DNA from: Sphingomonas sp.
Lineage (GTDB): Bacteria; Pseudomonadota; Alphaproteobacteria; Sphingomonadales; Sphingomonadaceae
DNA length: 5,790 bases
NCBI GenBank assembly: GCA_019747165.1
Contig: JAIERC010000467.1
Location: 1 to 5,790, forward strand
Reading direction: 5' to 3'
Shown: one piece after another, positions 1 to 5,790 of the stretch
Layout of the letters: each line of letters begins with the position of its first letter
How positions within the stretch are numbered: position 1 is the first letter of the stretch
Position numbers and translations under genes: made by a program
The notes under the pieces: model-generated
The model's input: only the letters and a program-made list of their open reading frames with translations
What the model was told of the DNA's origin: nothing
The model's database searches: none

Positions 1-88
1 TATCGAGCAGGAAATTCTGGCCAAGCGCCTTGCTCGCTTGCAGCCCGTGCCGGGCAATGACGTCGCGCAGCGGCGGAAGCGTCGTCAC
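1..88 (-). CDS. rsmA: 16S rRNA (adenine(1518)-N6/adenine(1519)-N6)-dimethyltransferase RsmA (KsgA), N-terminal fragment
   Basis: Only the first 29 codons lie in the window; the gene continues past the left edge. The visible peptide begins MTTLPPLRDVIARHG and runs into SKALGQNFLLD, the N-terminal signature of the KsgA/RsmA/Dim1 family, where the Q-N-F-L segment helps form the S-adenosylmethionine pocket. In this family the enzyme dimethylates two adjacent adenosines in helix 45 of 16S rRNA during late 30S assembly; loss gives kasugamycin resistance in E. coli. The start is a GTG at 88-86 that overlaps the pdxA stop codon as GTGA. I see no well-spaced Shine-Dalgarno sequence, because the nearest purine run (AGGGG) overlaps the start itself, so translation is probably coupled to pdxA. 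The identification rests on a short stretch, but both the motif and the gene order support it. Confidence 0.9.
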   Translation of the reverse strand, partial: MTTLPPLRDVIARHGLQASKALGQNFLLD

Positions 89-1077
89 CCCTGCGCAGCG
101 CGACGGATGGCAGCGCTGGCGGCGAGCTGGATCGCAGCGATCATCGCCCCGGGCTCCGCCAAATTCTTGCCGGCAATATCAAACGCCGTGCCGTGGTCGG
201 GCGATGTGCGGACGATCGGAAGGCCCAGGGTAATATTGACGCCATCGTCGAAATGCAGCGTTTTTAGTGGGATAAGCGCCTGATCGTGATAGCAGCATAA
301 AGCCGTATCAAAACGCGCCCGTCCGCGCGGGTGGAACATTGTGTCGGCGGGTAAGGGGCCGATAATGTCGATCCCTTCAGCGCGCAGCGCTTCGATTGCC
401 GGGCGCAGGATATCAATTTCTTCCCGACCCATTGCGCCCTGTTCGCCGGCATGCGGGTTGAACCCGGCCAGCGCCAGCCGCGGGTGCTCAATCCCGAAAT
501 TTCGCGTCAAGCCACGCGCCGTCACCCGCGCTTTGGCGATGATCAGTTCCACGCTCAGTAATTCACTAACGCTGGCGAGCGCGACATGAGTGGTAATGGG
601 AACGACCCGCAAAGTGGGACCGGCCAGCATCATCACGGTGTTTTCGCGGGAAATGCCGCATCGTTCAGCGACAAATTCGGTTTGCCCGGGATCGGTAAAG
701 CCGATCTGATACAGCTGCGCCTTGGAAACCGGCCCGGTTACAAGCGCGCCTGCAGCCCCCGATCGGGTCAGGCCAACGGCGAGTTCAAGCGCATGGAGCG
801 CACAGCGCGCCCCATCGACATCCGGTTCTCCCGGCGTGATGTCCCCGGCATCCTGGATGGACAGCACGGGTAACGCGGTTTCAAACAAGGCGGCCGCGTC
901 AGCCGGATCGCTGACGCGTTCGACTGGGCCATCCCATATCTTTTCGATCGCGCGGACATCGCCAACCGCGAAAAACGGCGCCAATCCATGCTCATGACGC
1001 CTGGCCCATGCCTTTGCGGCTACCTCCGGACCAATCCCCGCAGGATCGCCCATCGAAACGGCGATTGGCGCCAGCAT
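85..1077 (-). CDS. pdxA: 4-hydroxythreonine-4-phosphate dehydrogenase PdxA
   Basis: This is the NAD-dependent enzyme of the DXP-dependent vitamin B6 pathway. It oxidises 4-phosphohydroxy-L-threonine to a product that decarboxylates to 3-amino-2-oxopropyl phosphate, the substrate of PdxJ. The protein is 330 residues, the normal family length. It opens with MLAPIAVSMGDPAGIGPE, the family's N-terminal signature. The three divalent-metal histidines are visible at H164 (TTHVAL), H209 (GFNPHAGEQG) and H264 (CCYHDQ), each two residues off the E. coli H166/H211/H266 set. LVTGPVSK (112-119) and the C-terminal SPDHGTAFDIAGK (292-304) are also family hallmarks. The chosen ATG at 1077 is 7 bases after the surA stop. 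The reading frame stays open 68 codons further upstream, but that part lies inside surA and resembles nothing. A weak CGGA precedes the start. The enzyme should be cytoplasmic, dimeric and fully functional. Confidence 0.97.
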   Translation of the reverse strand: MLAPIAVSMGDPAGIGPEVAAKAWARRHEHGLAPFFAVGDVRAIEKIWDGPVERVSDPADAAALFETALPVLSIQDAGDITPGEPDVDGARCALHALELAVGLTRSGAAGALVTGPVSKAQLYQIGFTDPGQTEFVAERCGISRENTVMMLAGPTLRVVPITTHVALASVSELLSVELIIAKARVTARGLTRNFGIEHPRLALAGFNPHAGEQGAMGREEIDILRPAIEALRAEGIDIIGPLPADTMFHPRGRARFDTALCCYHDQALIPLKTLHFDDGVNITLGLPIVRTSPDHGTAFDIAGKNLAEPGAMIAAIQLAASAAIRRAAQG

Positions 1078-1084
1078 CGTCCGA

Positions 1085-2440
1085 TCAGCGATATTCGACG
1101 ATGGCGTCGCGGCGGAGATCGCGCAATTTGTGGTCCGCGCGCAGATTGACGCCGCGTTGCTCCATTTGCTGACGCACTTGCTCCATGCTGGGCAGGCCAG
1201 CGACTTTCGGCTCGTCGCGACCACAAAGCACCAGCGCGCGAACACCGTCAGTCGGTGAGCCAAAGGGCGGGGTGGATTCACCGATTTGGAGCTTCAGCAT
1301 GATGTCTTGCAGCTGGGCTGGCAGATCGCGCACCTTGATCGAATCATTATCGACGACTTCAGCACCAAAGACGGCAGCGGCTTTGGCAACATCGCCACAG
1401 CCCTTGATCTCTTGAGTCATCTTGGCGAAGGCAGAGACCTTTGCGGTCGCTTCCTCCTTGGTGATCCCGGCTTTGAAGGCCATGCTGATCTGGCGGAGAT
1501 TGAGCAGCGTATCTCGGGGGTCGCTGGTGCCGATTTTGCGGGTATCGACCAGATAGAGGATCGAATAGCCGCCCGGCACCGGTACGGGACCAGCAAGCTG
1601 GTTGACCCGCATTTCGACGGCTGCCTGCGCCAGCGTTTCGGGTAGCTGGCCTGCCCGCACCCAGCCAAGATCGCCACCGACGGCCGCGGTCGACGCCTCT
1701 GAACGGTCGCGGGCAACTTGCTCGAACGGTTTCTGGCCCTTCTGAATTTCACTGATCAACGCGCGCGCTTCAGACAGCACCTGCTGTTCGCGCTCGGGCG
1801 AAGCGGTTAGGTAGATTTCCTTGACGTGAAATTCTTCCGCGCCTTGGTTCGCCTTGATCCGCGCGATGATACCCGCGACTTCGGTATCCCCCACGTTGAT
1901 GAACGGCTCCACCTTACGGCGCAGATAACGGCTCCACGCCAATTCCGCCTCGATCTGGCGGCGCAGCGATCGCTCAGATGATCCGACGGCACGCAAATAG
2001 ATGCGCAGTTCGGGCACCGGCTTGTTAAAGCTGCGGGCAACCCCGGCAAAGCTGCGATCAATTTCTTCCTTGGTCACCTTGATATCGCTGGCCTTGGCTT
2101 CCTGGATCTGCAGCGTTTCGTCGATCAGGCCACTCAACACCTGCAACCGCAGCCGTTCGCGGTCTTCTGGCGAGGGTTTGAAATTATTCGCTGCGATCAA
2201 TAGCGCCACGCGTTGATCGACATCGGTGCCGGTAATGATCGCGTCGTTGACGATCGCGGTCGGCTTGCGGACATTCGGATCCAGCTTGCCGAAAATTTGC
2301 AGATTGGCGGGGATGTTTAGGTTGGTTTCGGGCAGTTGATTGTCAGCCACTGTCTGGGCCAGCGCAGCGCTTGCCATGATGATGCCAGTGGCGAGAAAGG
2401 CTGAACGGCCGAACAGGCGCGGTGTTGCGAACAATTTCAT
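1085..2440 (-). CDS. surA: Periplasmic chaperone / peptidyl-prolyl isomerase SurA
   Basis: SurA escorts unfolded outer-membrane proteins across the periplasm to the BAM complex; LptD, encoded just upstream, is a known client in E. coli. The protein is 451 residues from the ATG at 2440. A GTG directly before it (2443) would add one residue. Residues 1-28 form a Sec signal peptide with a basic start, a hydrophobic core and cleavage after ALA, before QTVADN. The N-terminal chaperone domain follows, with KPTAIVNDAIITGTDVDQR (59-77) and an alpha-helical part to about 185. A parvulin-type domain spans roughly 202-301 and carries the family's VGGDLGW turn (254-260). Residues 313-408 look like a second, diverged parvulin domain that lacks this turn, and a C-terminal helix follows. 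The only two mature cysteines, C348 and C406, lie in that second half. Upstream of the start there is only a weak GAAG/GGGAA purine run. It is probably co-transcribed with lptD and pdxA. Confidence 0.94.
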   Translation of the reverse strand: MKLFATPRLFGRSAFLATGIIMASAALAQTVADNQLPETNLNIPANLQIFGKLDPNVRKPTAIVNDAIITGTDVDQRVALLIAANNFKPSPEDRERLRLQVLSGLIDETLQIQEAKASDIKVTKEEIDRSFAGVARSFNKPVPELRIYLRAVGSSERSLRRQIEAELAWSRYLRRKVEPFINVGDTEVAGIIARIKANQGAEEFHVKEIYLTASPEREQQVLSEARALISEIQKGQKPFEQVARDRSEASTAAVGGDLGWVRAGQLPETLAQAAVEMRVNQLAGPVPVPGGYSILYLVDTRKIGTSDPRDTLLNLRQISMAFKAGITKEEATAKVSAFAKMTQEIKGCGDVAKAAAVFGAEVVDNDSIKVRDLPAQLQDIMLKLQIGESTPPFGSPTDGVRALVLCGRDEPKVAGLPSMEQVRQQMEQRGVNLRADHKLRDLRRDAIVEYR

Positions 2441-2518
2441 CACTAGCTTCGAATTCCCAATAATCGATCAAATACCGGATCGCATCGGCCCCTTGGGCCC
2501 GGACGGCTGAACCCAAGC
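2441..2518 (-). other. lptD-surA intercistronic spacer with an inverted repeat
   Basis: This is the only sizeable gap inside the minus-strand block. On the plus strand it contains CTTGGG (2492-2497) and CCCAAG (2512-2517), perfect inverted arms around a 14-base spacer. A competing GC-rich stem-loop (GGCCC, AAG, GGGCC) uses part of the same bases near 2488-2500. In the transcribed direction neither stem is followed by a run of T, so it does not look like an intrinsic terminator. It may be a transcript-stability or processing element, or chance. I see no convincing surA promoter here. Confidence 0.3.
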
Positions 2519-4774
2519 TTAGCGCCCGAGGTTCTTGAACGCCAGCGTCAACAGAAAACTGTCGCCGCGCCGTGCGTCACCGGTGTCCTGGTAATCGCGT
2601 TTCCAAGTCAGGCCAAGCCGCAGACAGTCATCTTCATATGCAAAGCCGATCCGGTGACGCACCGGCGTAAAGCCGTTCGCTTGCGACGTCGGATCCTCGC
2701 GTCGATCGGTAAGATCCACCACAGCGGAGCCGAAGATCGACCAGAATCGGGCAAACTGCATGCGCCCGCCCACCCGGGCTTCCTCGCGATCGCGTAAGTC
2801 TTCCAACGCGGGGGTAATGTTCCGGTTGAGCCGCAAATAGCCAAGCAACAGATATGTTCCGCGTGTCCCGATCGTCGCGTCGAGTTCGTTGCGGCGGAGC
2901 GCCAGCCCATCCTTATCGAGACGGTAGCGATGCGTCAGCGTGACCAGATCCTTGTACCGCAAAACATTGCGGCCGACGATATCAGACACGCGATCACTCA
3001 GCCCCGTGCCATCCGGCAGCAAAGTCGTTCGGTTGCTGAGCCGATAGCTCTGGCCAATATTTGCATCAAAGGTGAAATCGGGCAGGGCGAGCGACCAGTC
3101 GACGCCATAGGTTGCCCGCGTCGAATCCTCGACCCGGTCATAGCCAGGAAACCGATTGAGCGAAAACAGGTTTGAATCTTCCAGATCAACCGCCCGCGAA
3201 TCCTCATTAGGGATCGCCAGATTGTTGATGGGCGGGGAGGCGACGATCTGGAAGCGTGGGGTCAGCCGCTGCGTGCCGCTCAGAAACTGACCGATCAATG
3301 GCCATTTGATATCAAGCGCGACCGCACCGATCGCTCGCGCATGGAATCCGTCCTGGCCGCGATAGCTGACGACGCTGGTCGCCACAGTATTGCCGGCATT
3401 ATAGATATCGCCCCGCGCAAAAGCCGTTAGCGTCACTTCCTGGCCCAGCGGCGTTATCCGGCGGAGATCCCATTGCGCACTGGCAAAGGCACGCTGGCTA
3501 TTCTGGCCCGCTGCCCGGCCGATTGCTAAGCTGTTGACCTGAAAATTCAGCCGGCCGCCATCGATCAGCACGTCATTTATGCGGCGCCGATAATCGATTT
3601 CGGGTAGCGCAAAAGGCTGCAGCCCCTGGCGATCGCCAACCCGCAGGGTCTGCACGGCCCAGCCGGCGATCGACAAATAGCTGTTGGCGTCAATCCGCTC
3701 GATCTTGATCGTGTTGCGCAAGATGTCGCCGCGCGAAATATCATAACGACGCAGGAAGGTGCGATCGGTTGTTACCCGGATCGATCCACTGATGCTCCAA
3801 TAGGGATCGAATTGGAATCTACCGCTAGCGTCGAAATAGCCGCGAAATGCGTTTTGCGCGGTTTGCGGGTTTACCGCGAGTGTATCTGTTCGGTCGCTGA
3901 CGGTGCCATAGGCCAGCACGCGATACGCGCCCTTAGTCGTCAGCGCCTGATATTCGGCCTGCAGCATGGGCAGTGCGGCGCTGAACACGCGCGGTGTAAT
4001 GGTCAAGCCGCGGTTGGGCGCGATGCGCCAATAATAGGGCACGGCCGCCTCAGCCCCGTTCACGCGACCATATTTCAGATCGGGCGTTAGAAAGCCGCTA
4101 TCGGTGCCATCGCCCACGGGATTGGAAAAGGCCGGCAGTGGGATAGAGGCGATGCCGAAGATGTTGACGCGGGCACCTTTGTAAAAAATGCGCTGGCGGA
4201 CAGGATCATAGATGACGCGCGCCGCCGTGATCTTCCAGGACGGCATTTTTGGGCAGTTTTTTGAATCGACAACTGAACAGGGCGTGTAGGCGGCATCATC
4301 AAGCGTGACGATGCCGTCCTTGCGGCTGCCACGGTCCGCGGCCAGGCGCCCGCCCTGATCAAGGACGACCAGCATATTCTCGATCACGCCATCCTTCAGC
4401 GAATCGGTAAGTTCAATCGTATCGCCATAGGCAGCATCGCCGCCTGGATTGGTAACGACGATATTGCCCGTCGCGGTCACCAGGCCCGTTTCGCGGTTCC
4501 ACACAATCGTGTCGGCGCGCAATCGGTCGCCGCCGCGGTGCATGCGCACATCACCGCGCGCCGTAACGATATCGCTCTTGCTGTCATAGTCGATGCCATC
4601 GGCGCTGAACTGGACCTGATCGGCGGTTGCCGCGCCCTTTATGTCATTGCTTGGAATCTCGGTCGGCGATGGCAGATCGGTGGGGCGATCCTGCAAATCC
4701 TGCGCCCCCGCAGGCGTGGCCACCGCAAGAATCGTTGCCAGAGCACAGGAGGCAAGAAGAAAGGAACGCTTCAC
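2519..4774 (-). CDS. lptD: LPS-assembly protein LptD (outer-membrane LPS transporter, OstA/Imp)
   Basis: LptD, with the lipoprotein LptE, forms the outer-membrane translocon that receives lipopolysaccharide from the periplasmic Lpt bridge and inserts it into the outer leaflet. The protein is 751 residues, in the family range. It starts with a GTG at 4774, chosen because it begins a clean signal peptide (MKRSFLLASC, hydrophobic core, cleavage after AGA at 24). An OstA/LptA-like beta-jellyroll follows at about 50-150 (QVQFSADGIDYD, VTARGDV). Next comes YTPC...CP..SW.ITA (163-185), then SGFLTPDLKYG and VPYYWRIAPNRG (245-256), typical of the barrel entry. The 26-strand barrel fills the rest and contains the hallmark NLFSLNRFPGYDRVED (535-550) and, near the end, EDDCLRLGLTWKRDY (714-728); the chain ends LTLAFKNLGR. 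Mature cysteines are C166, C174 and C717 only. The gene probably heads the lptD-surA-pdxA-rsmA transcript. An AGGGG at 4790-4786 lies 11 bases before the start, longer than ideal. Confidence 0.96.
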   Translation of the reverse strand: MKRSFLLASCALATILAVATPAGAQDLQDRPTDLPSPTEIPSNDIKGAATADQVQFSADGIDYDSKSDIVTARGDVRMHRGGDRLRADTIVWNRETGLVTATGNIVVTNPGGDAAYGDTIELTDSLKDGVIENMLVVLDQGGRLAADRGSRKDGIVTLDDAAYTPCSVVDSKNCPKMPSWKITAARVIYDPVRQRIFYKGARVNIFGIASIPLPAFSNPVGDGTDSGFLTPDLKYGRVNGAEAAVPYYWRIAPNRGLTITPRVFSAALPMLQAEYQALTTKGAYRVLAYGTVSDRTDTLAVNPQTAQNAFRGYFDASGRFQFDPYWSISGSIRVTTDRTFLRRYDISRGDILRNTIKIERIDANSYLSIAGWAVQTLRVGDRQGLQPFALPEIDYRRRINDVLIDGGRLNFQVNSLAIGRAAGQNSQRAFASAQWDLRRITPLGQEVTLTAFARGDIYNAGNTVATSVVSYRGQDGFHARAIGAVALDIKWPLIGQFLSGTQRLTPRFQIVASPPINNLAIPNEDSRAVDLEDSNLFSLNRFPGYDRVEDSTRATYGVDWSLALPDFTFDANIGQSYRLSNRTTLLPDGTGLSDRVSDIVGRNVLRYKDLVTLTHRYRLDKDGLALRRNELDATIGTRGTYLLLGYLRLNRNITPALEDLRDREEARVGGRMQFARFWSIFGSAVVDLTDRREDPTSQANGFTPVRHRIGFAYEDDCLRLGLTWKRDYQDTGDARRGDSFLLTLAFKNLGR

Positions 4775-4785
4775 GCTGGCATCGA

Positions 4786-4790
4786 CCCCT
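4786..4790 (-). promoter_or_regulatory. Possible ribosome binding site for lptD
   Basis: On the minus strand this reads AGGGG, 11 bases before the lptD GTG and only 3 bases before an out-of-frame ATG at 4782. It is the only purine run of any strength near the start. Neither spacing is the usual 5 to 9 bases, which suggests modest initiation at lptD. Confidence 0.35.
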
Positions 4791-4915
4791 GGCGGAAATG
4801 GCCGCCGCCTTGCGCGGCTATCGCATTGGACGGGCGGCGCTGCAATCTCGGTTCGTGCTTTGCCACGCTGGTACGGAGCGCTTAAGGGGAACGAGTCGTC
4901 TTTGTGACTGTCGTT

Positions 4916-4920
4916 AAGGA
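4916..4920 (+). promoter_or_regulatory. Ribosome binding site of pepA
   Basis: AAGGA stands 5 bases before the ATG at 4926. It is the clearest Shine-Dalgarno sequence in the window and fixes the pepA start, since no other in-frame candidate has one. Confidence 0.75.
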
Positions 4921-4925
4921 ATCCG

Positions 4926-5790
4926 ATGCATATCCAGTTTGCCGCTCGCCGCCCCGCTGACACGCCGGTCTTGGCTCTTCCCGTCGAAAAAGATGGGCTA
5001 GAGCGGATCGCGTTTGGCGATATCGATGCTGCCGCCCAACGATTGGCGATTAGCGCCGCACGTGCAGCCCGTTTCGACGGCGAAGCAGGTGCGCTCGTTG
5101 AGGCCTTTGTCGGCATCGGCGATGCCGTCGTTCAGCTATTGCTGGTTGGCGTCGGGCCGGGTGGTGAGGCCGAGTATGAACGCGCCGGTGGTGCGCTCAC
5201 GGCGCGGTTGCTGACATCGGGCGTGACCAGCCTGACGGTTGATTTTTCCAGCCTTGGCGGCACGCCGGCGGCTGGTGCGGTGGCGCGTTTCGCCGCTGGC
5301 GCGGCCCAGCGGAGCTGGCGGATCGACAGGTATCGCACCAAGCTCGCCGAAAAGGCCAAGCCAACGCTGACCGCGATCACGCTGGTCGGCACGCCCGTAG
5401 GCAGTGAGGAAGCCTGGCACCGGCAGGATGCGGTAACCAAGGGACTGGACCTGACCCGTACGCTCGTGTCCGAACCACCCAACATCATGTATCCGGTCAG
5501 CTTTGTCGATGCCGTCAAGGCAGATGTCGATGGGCTGGGGCTGGAAATCACGGTGCTGGGCGAGTCGGAAATGGCCGCGCTAGGCATGGGATCATTGCTG
5601 GGGGTCAGCCAGGGATCGGTGCGTGAGGCGCAGCTGCTGGTGATGAAATGGTCGGGCAAGGGGCCGGGCGATCCCGATCTCGCGCTGGTCGGCAAGGGGG
5701 TTACCTTCGATACAGGCGGTATCTCGCTCAAGCCCGGGCCGGGCATGGAAGACATGAAATGGGATATGGGCGGCGCGGGTGCGGTCGCCG
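4926..5790 (+). CDS. pepA: Leucyl aminopeptidase PepA (cytosol aminopeptidase, family M17), 3' end outside the window
   Basis: This is a cytoplasmic, two-metal aminopeptidase that removes N-terminal residues, leucine preferentially, from peptides; family members are hexamers of about 500 residues. The 288 codons present begin MHIQFAARRPADTPVL and stay open to the right edge. Residues 1 to about 140 are the poorly conserved N-terminal M17 domain, including LLLVGVG (71-77). The catalytic domain begins near 165, with TRTLVSEPPNIMYP (177-190) as the usual (N/S)-x-P-x-N segment. Next comes the active-site stretch VGKGVTFDTGGISLK (255-269), then MKWDMGGAGAV. K257, D262, K269 and D280 correspond to E. 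coli K270, D275, K282 and D293, all offset by 13. The remaining metal ligands, in the NTDAEGR-type motif, lie beyond the window, so completeness cannot be judged. The start is set by AAGGA five bases upstream. It is transcribed divergently from lptD. Confidence 0.95.
   Translation, partial: MHIQFAARRPADTPVLALPVEKDGLERIAFGDIDAAAQRLAISAARAARFDGEAGALVEAFVGIGDAVVQLLLVGVGPGGEAEYERAGGALTARLLTSGVTSLTVDFSSLGGTPAAGAVARFAAGAAQRSWRIDRYRTKLAEKAKPTLTAITLVGTPVGSEEAWHRQDAVTKGLDLTRTLVSEPPNIMYPVSFVDAVKADVDGLGLEITVLGESEMAALGMGSLLGVSQGSVREAQLLVMKWSGKGPGDPDLALVGKGVTFDTGGISLKPGPGMEDMKWDMGGAGAVA

Larger units (their letters stand above)
4775..4925. promoter_or_regulatory. Divergent intergenic region between lptD and pepA (presumed promoters)
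   Basis: These 151 bases separate the start of lptD (leftwards) from the start of pepA (rightwards), so promoters for both should lie here. No box is strong. For lptD the best pair I see is TTGCAG (4845-4840, minus strand) and GATAGC (4822-4817) at 17-base spacing, each matching about half of a sigma-70-type consensus. For pepA, TTGGAC at 4826-4831 resembles a -35 box but lacks a good -10, and TTGCCA (4860-4865) is followed at 17 bases by a poor TAAGGG. A short perfect stem, GCCGC and GCGGC around 5 bases (4804-4818), would fall in the lptD leader. No operator or riboswitch is recognisable. Confidence 0.5.

Noticed and set aside
341..873. Plus-strand open frames across pdxA
   Set aside because: They are shadows of a well-conserved minus-strand enzyme whose metal-binding histidines are all intact.
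1078..1281. In-frame 68-codon upstream extension of pdxA
   Set aside because: It lies inside the surA coding region, and PdxA proteins begin at the MLAPIAVSMGDPAGIG segment; the 330-residue length is normal without it.
1286..1645. 119-codon plus-strand open frame within surA
   Set aside because: It is antisense to the SurA isomerase domains, has no ribosome binding site or family resemblance, and frame bias favours surA.
2488..2500. GC-rich stem downstream of lptD as an intrinsic terminator
   Set aside because: No T-run follows in the direction of transcription, and surA, pdxA and rsmA follow tightly, so a terminator here is unlikely.
4538..4917. Plus-strand open frames of 88-115 codons over the lptD 5' end and the intergenic region
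   Set aside because: They are antisense to the LptD signal peptide and OstA domain, overlap one another in several frames, and show no recognisable protein features.
4775..5116. In-frame 114-codon upstream extension of lptD on the minus strand
   Set aside because: It runs antisense into the first 190 bases of pepA, has no membrane or domain character, and would bury the clear signal peptide that begins at the GTG at 4774.
5132..5755. 207-codon open frame antisense to pepA
   Set aside because: It is low-complexity, rich in S, P, A and T, as expected from the reverse frame of GC-rich coding DNA, and pepA on the other strand carries all the conserved motifs.

Overview
The window looks like chromosomal housekeeping DNA from an alphaproteobacterium, most likely a member of the Sphingomonadales. 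The grounds are the GC-rich base composition, the frequent GTG starts, the alphaproteobacterial style of LptD and SurA, and an LptD ending in AFKNLGR, which I recall as typical of sphingomonads. The order call is by recognition, not by a search.

From position 4774 down to 1, the minus strand carries a compact block read leftwards: lptD (2519-4774), surA (1085-2440), pdxA (85-1077) and the first 29 codons of rsmA/ksgA (1-88, running off the left edge). The gap between lptD and surA is 78 bases, surA and pdxA are separated by 7 bases, and pdxA overlaps rsmA by 4 bases (GTGA). This is the classic lptD-surA-pdxA-rsmA order, and the spacing suggests one transcript. On the plus strand, pepA (leucyl aminopeptidase, family M17) starts at 4926 and runs off the right edge after 288 codons. 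A 151-base divergent intergenic region (4775-4925) separates it from lptD and should hold both promoters.

The two envelope genes belong together. LptD is the outer-membrane beta-barrel that inserts lipopolysaccharide into the outer leaflet, and SurA is the periplasmic chaperone that delivers barrel proteins, LptD among them, to the BAM machinery. PdxA (vitamin B6 synthesis) and RsmA (16S rRNA dimethylation) are metabolic and ribosomal passengers that share the operon in many proteobacteria. PepA is a cytoplasmic peptidase with its own transcription unit.

I found no mobile element, CRISPR array, tRNA, rRNA or sign of horizontal transfer, and no evidence of an undescribed system. The points worth a second look are small: a three-codon ATG-to-TGA frame overlapping the lptD GTG start, the reduced cysteine set of LptD, a divergent second half of SurA holding that protein's only two cysteines, and an inverted repeat between lptD and surA.
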